A stretch of DNA of 64,000 nt from Nostoc sp. FACHB-280. Lineage in GTDB: Bacteria > Cyanobacteriota > Cyanobacteriia > Cyanobacteriales > Nostocaceae. Where the stretch lies: NCBI RefSeq assembly GCF_014697615.1, contig NZ_JACJSD010000029.1, forward strand, positions 22,149 through 86,148, given 5' to 3'. The notes under the pieces are model-generated. The model worked only from the letters and a program-made list of their open reading frames with translations, was not told where the DNA came from and made no database searches. Below, piece by piece: positions 62,368 through 64,000 of this stretch. Numbering within the stretch: position 1 is the first letter of the stretch; every line of letters starts with the position of its first letter. The position numbers were made by a program, and so were the translations under genes.

Positions 62368-63045
62368 CTACGCAATTGTCGTTAAAACAAAATTTCGTAA
62401 CGCCTCTAACATTTGCAGATTAATTTCATGCCCCGCCTCAAATTCCCGGTAATCTACAGTAAAACCCAGAGACTGCAAGGTTTCCCGCGTTCTGATAGCT
62501 GCTTGCAATGGCACAACTTCATCTTGAGTACCGTGCATAACTAAAGTCGGCGGAATTTTCTGCTGTTCTGTAGGTACAGCATCAGGATGTAAATACCCAC
62601 TCATTACAGTTAAACCAGCTAAGGGCAACTTTAACCCCACTTCTAAAGTCATCGCCCCACCTTGAGAAAACCCACACAAAATCGTCCGCGATAAAGGTAC
62701 GCCAGTGCTGCTTTCTAAAGATTGCAAAAAGTCGGTGAGTAATTGGCGACTTTCGGATAAACCTTGATACATATTCTCATTTCGCAAGTCATACCAAGCC
62801 TTACCCACAGAAGAATAAGGATGAGGATATGGTGCATTGGGAAACACAAACTGGTAATTCGGTAACTGGAAATAAGGTAATAAAGATGCGACATCCTCAG
62901 CATTTGCACCCCAACCGTGCAAAGCGACAATTAAGCCAACGGGGGGTTGAGAATTAGCTGGGGGGACATTGATAAATTGTAAAGACAGAAGCTTGCTCCT
63001 AAAATCAACTCTTCTCAATTGTCTAAGAATTTTACTCTGCTTCAT
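62368..63045 (-). CDS. Carboxylesterase/phospholipase-type alpha/beta hydrolase
   Basis: This 225-residue serine hydrolase of the Abhydrolase_2 (carboxylesterase/lysophospholipase) family has the oxyanion region LIVALHGWGANAEDV, nucleophile elbow GFSQGG, a late Asp in HGTQDEVVPL and His in EAGHEIN. It should hydrolyse short or medium esters; no signal peptide is present. It overlaps the stop of the next gene by 14 bases on the same strand, indicating translational coupling with that unknown protein. Confidence 0.87.
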   Translation of the reverse strand: MKQSKILRQLRRVDFRSKLLSLQFINVPPANSQPPVGLIVALHGWGANAEDVASLLPYFQLPNYQFVFPNAPYPHPYSSVGKAWYDLRNENMYQGLSESRQLLTDFLQSLESSTGVPLSRTILCGFSQGGAMTLEVGLKLPLAGLTVMSGYLHPDAVPTEQQKIPPTLVMHGTQDEVVPLQAAIRTRETLQSLGFTVDYREFEAGHEINLQMLEALRNFVLTTIA

Positions 63046-63862
63046 CTTCTAGCAGAATGGTATTGAGAAGATTGAGTTCATTGGATGCCATAAAATAGCG
63101 ATCGCTAAAAACTGTTTCTAATTGTGTAAAAATCCGTCTACCTGCCACAGCTACCCAAGGAAATGTTCGATAGTGAGGTATGACAGGTATGACTAAGCCC
63201 TGAGGAGTTAGAGAACGCCCTAGCGCACTTCTCCAAGCTTGCGGATCTTGTAATACTTGTTGACGGGTGTCATCTTCTGATTGTTCATTCCAGAAATGGG
63301 GATAGTCTAGAGGTAAACCAATCACTATATTTCTGGTTTTCAACGCTTGAATTGTGGAAGATTCAATCACAAATCCTTCTTGTTCCCGACTCAATAGTTT
63401 ATACAGTTCGTTAGCTGGACGTTTGAGTTTTGAGGGAAATTTGAATTTCTTGCTTTCAGCAATTTCTTGGAGACAGCCTAAAAGACGACTACTATTTTGT
63501 TTAATATCGGATTTCCACGCTTCAAAACTAAATATTTCTTCAGTTTTGCGATCGCTCCAATCTTCTATCCAGAAAGGGCCTATACAAGTTAGACTATCAG
63601 GTATCTCTAGGGCATCATTATCTAAAGATGGCAATAAAGAACACTGAGGCCTAGAGACAGCTTTCACTAAAGCTTGTAAAGTTTGATAATTTGCATAGGA
63701 CTTGGCATTTTTTTCTGATGATTGTCCTCTTAAATCGAAATGTTTAAAGATGTTTGTAGATAACTGTTCCGCCCTTTTAACAATTGCTTTTGCTTCTTGA
63801 GGATGACTATCGCTGATAAAAACTTTAGCTTCACGCAAGAAATCTAATAAATCATCAGACAT
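63032..63862 (-). CDS. Hypothetical protein upstream of the esterase
   Basis: I recognise no domain in this 276-residue protein. It starts SDDLLDFLREAKVFISDSHP and contains WSDRKTEEIFSFEAWKSDIK, NIVIGLPLDYPHFWNE and the C terminus LNLLNTILLEDEAE. It is soluble and mixed in structure, with no membrane helix. Its stop overlaps the esterase start by 14 bases, so the two are one transcription unit and may act on the same substrate or complex. Confidence 0.65.
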   Translation of the reverse strand: MSDDLLDFLREAKVFISDSHPQEAKAIVKRAEQLSTNIFKHFDLRGQSSEKNAKSYANYQTLQALVKAVSRPQCSLLPSLDNDALEIPDSLTCIGPFWIEDWSDRKTEEIFSFEAWKSDIKQNSSRLLGCLQEIAESKKFKFPSKLKRPANELYKLLSREQEGFVIESSTIQALKTRNIVIGLPLDYPHFWNEQSEDDTRQQVLQDPQAWRSALGRSLTPQGLVIPVIPHYRTFPWVAVAGRRIFTQLETVFSDRYFMASNELNLLNTILLEDEAE

Positions 63863-63967
63863 CAGACGTAATAAGAGGCTATTTATAAAGTAAATCTAAA
63901 GGCGAGTAGGAGGGGATGACGGCAAGAATTAAAATACCTGATATGCAGTGTATTTACGTAATTGCTT

Positions 63968-64000
63968 ATGGCACGAAAGTCTTATCCCACAGACTTAAAT
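63968..64000 (+). CDS. Start of an IS5-type transposase (cut by window end)
   Basis: Only 11 codons are visible, reading MARKSYPTDLN. This is very like the first residues of cyanobacterial IS5-family (IS4/IS5 group) transposases, which begin with an xRKxYPTDLTxxEW pattern. If right, an insertion sequence begins just left of here, although I could not find its terminal repeat. The call rests on a very short match. Confidence 0.45.
   Translation, partial: MARKSYPTDLN

Noticed and set aside
1..64000. CRISPR array or prophage
   Set aside because: No regularly spaced identical repeats with unique spacers were found, and no phage structural or integrase genes. The heptamer arrays have no spacers.

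Overview
The window reads as chromosome of a filamentous, probably heterocyst-forming cyanobacterium of the Nostoc/Anabaena type. Evidence: very frequent HIP1 octamers (GCGATCGC), AT-rich spacers with heptanucleotide tandem repeats, and cyanobacterial marker genes: nblA, an 806-residue sucrose synthase, ferrochelatase with a chlorophyll-binding-like tail, cyanophycin genes, an SLH/OprB-type porin, and DUF1823, DUF2555 and DUF4359 proteins. No rRNA or CRISPR array was seen. One tRNA (His) is present.

Layout. (1) 1-10.7 kb is an accessory region: a microviridin-type RiPP cluster with three precursor genes, two ATP-grasp ligases (mdnB, mdnC), a LamG-patatin lipase plus a glycine-rich hydrophobic protein, an ABC exporter (mdnE), a GNAT acetyltransferase (mdnD) and a coiled-coil GUN4-domain protein. 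(2) 10.7-15 kb holds two paralogous zinc-ribbon Ser/Thr kinases, a gene remnant and a small repeat element. (3) 15-25.3 kb holds a PaaK-like adenylating enzyme, a TetR regulator, a lipoprotein operon, an ABC1/UbiB kinase with a PP2C phosphatase, nblA and a third Ser/Thr kinase. (4) 25.3-37 kb holds a MITE-like element, anmK, a GH57 enzyme, a Ca2+/H+ antiporter, a peptidoglycan-binding protein, susA, a 38-residue membrane peptide with its own promoter box and terminator, and tRNA-His. (5) 37-46 kb holds the coupled sirohydrochlorin genes cbiX/sirB-cobA, a secreted EndoU-like nuclease, moaD, a sugar-type ABC ATPase and a porin. (6) 46-64 kb is mostly housekeeping and storage metabolism: galU-like, cphB, a cphA2-type cyanophycin synthetase, DAHP synthase, a GH13 enzyme, acylphosphatase, sfsA, hemH and coaBC. 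It ends with what looks like the first codons of an IS5-type transposase.

How the genes fit together. The left end is a complete-looking system for making, tailoring and exporting tricyclic protease-inhibitor peptides. Two precursors are near-identical tandem duplicates; the first has a divergent core that keeps every crosslinking residue. The patatin/LamG and glycine-rich genes inserted between ligases and exporter are not part of the textbook cluster and are the least explained piece. The other strong novelty candidate is the 419-residue secreted protein at 40.6 kb, whose C-terminal half carries the two-histidine signature of EndoU ribonucleases. Non-coding structure is rich: MITE-like inverted-repeat elements, a repeated hairpin family, and heptamer repeats that have entered two coding regions in frame.
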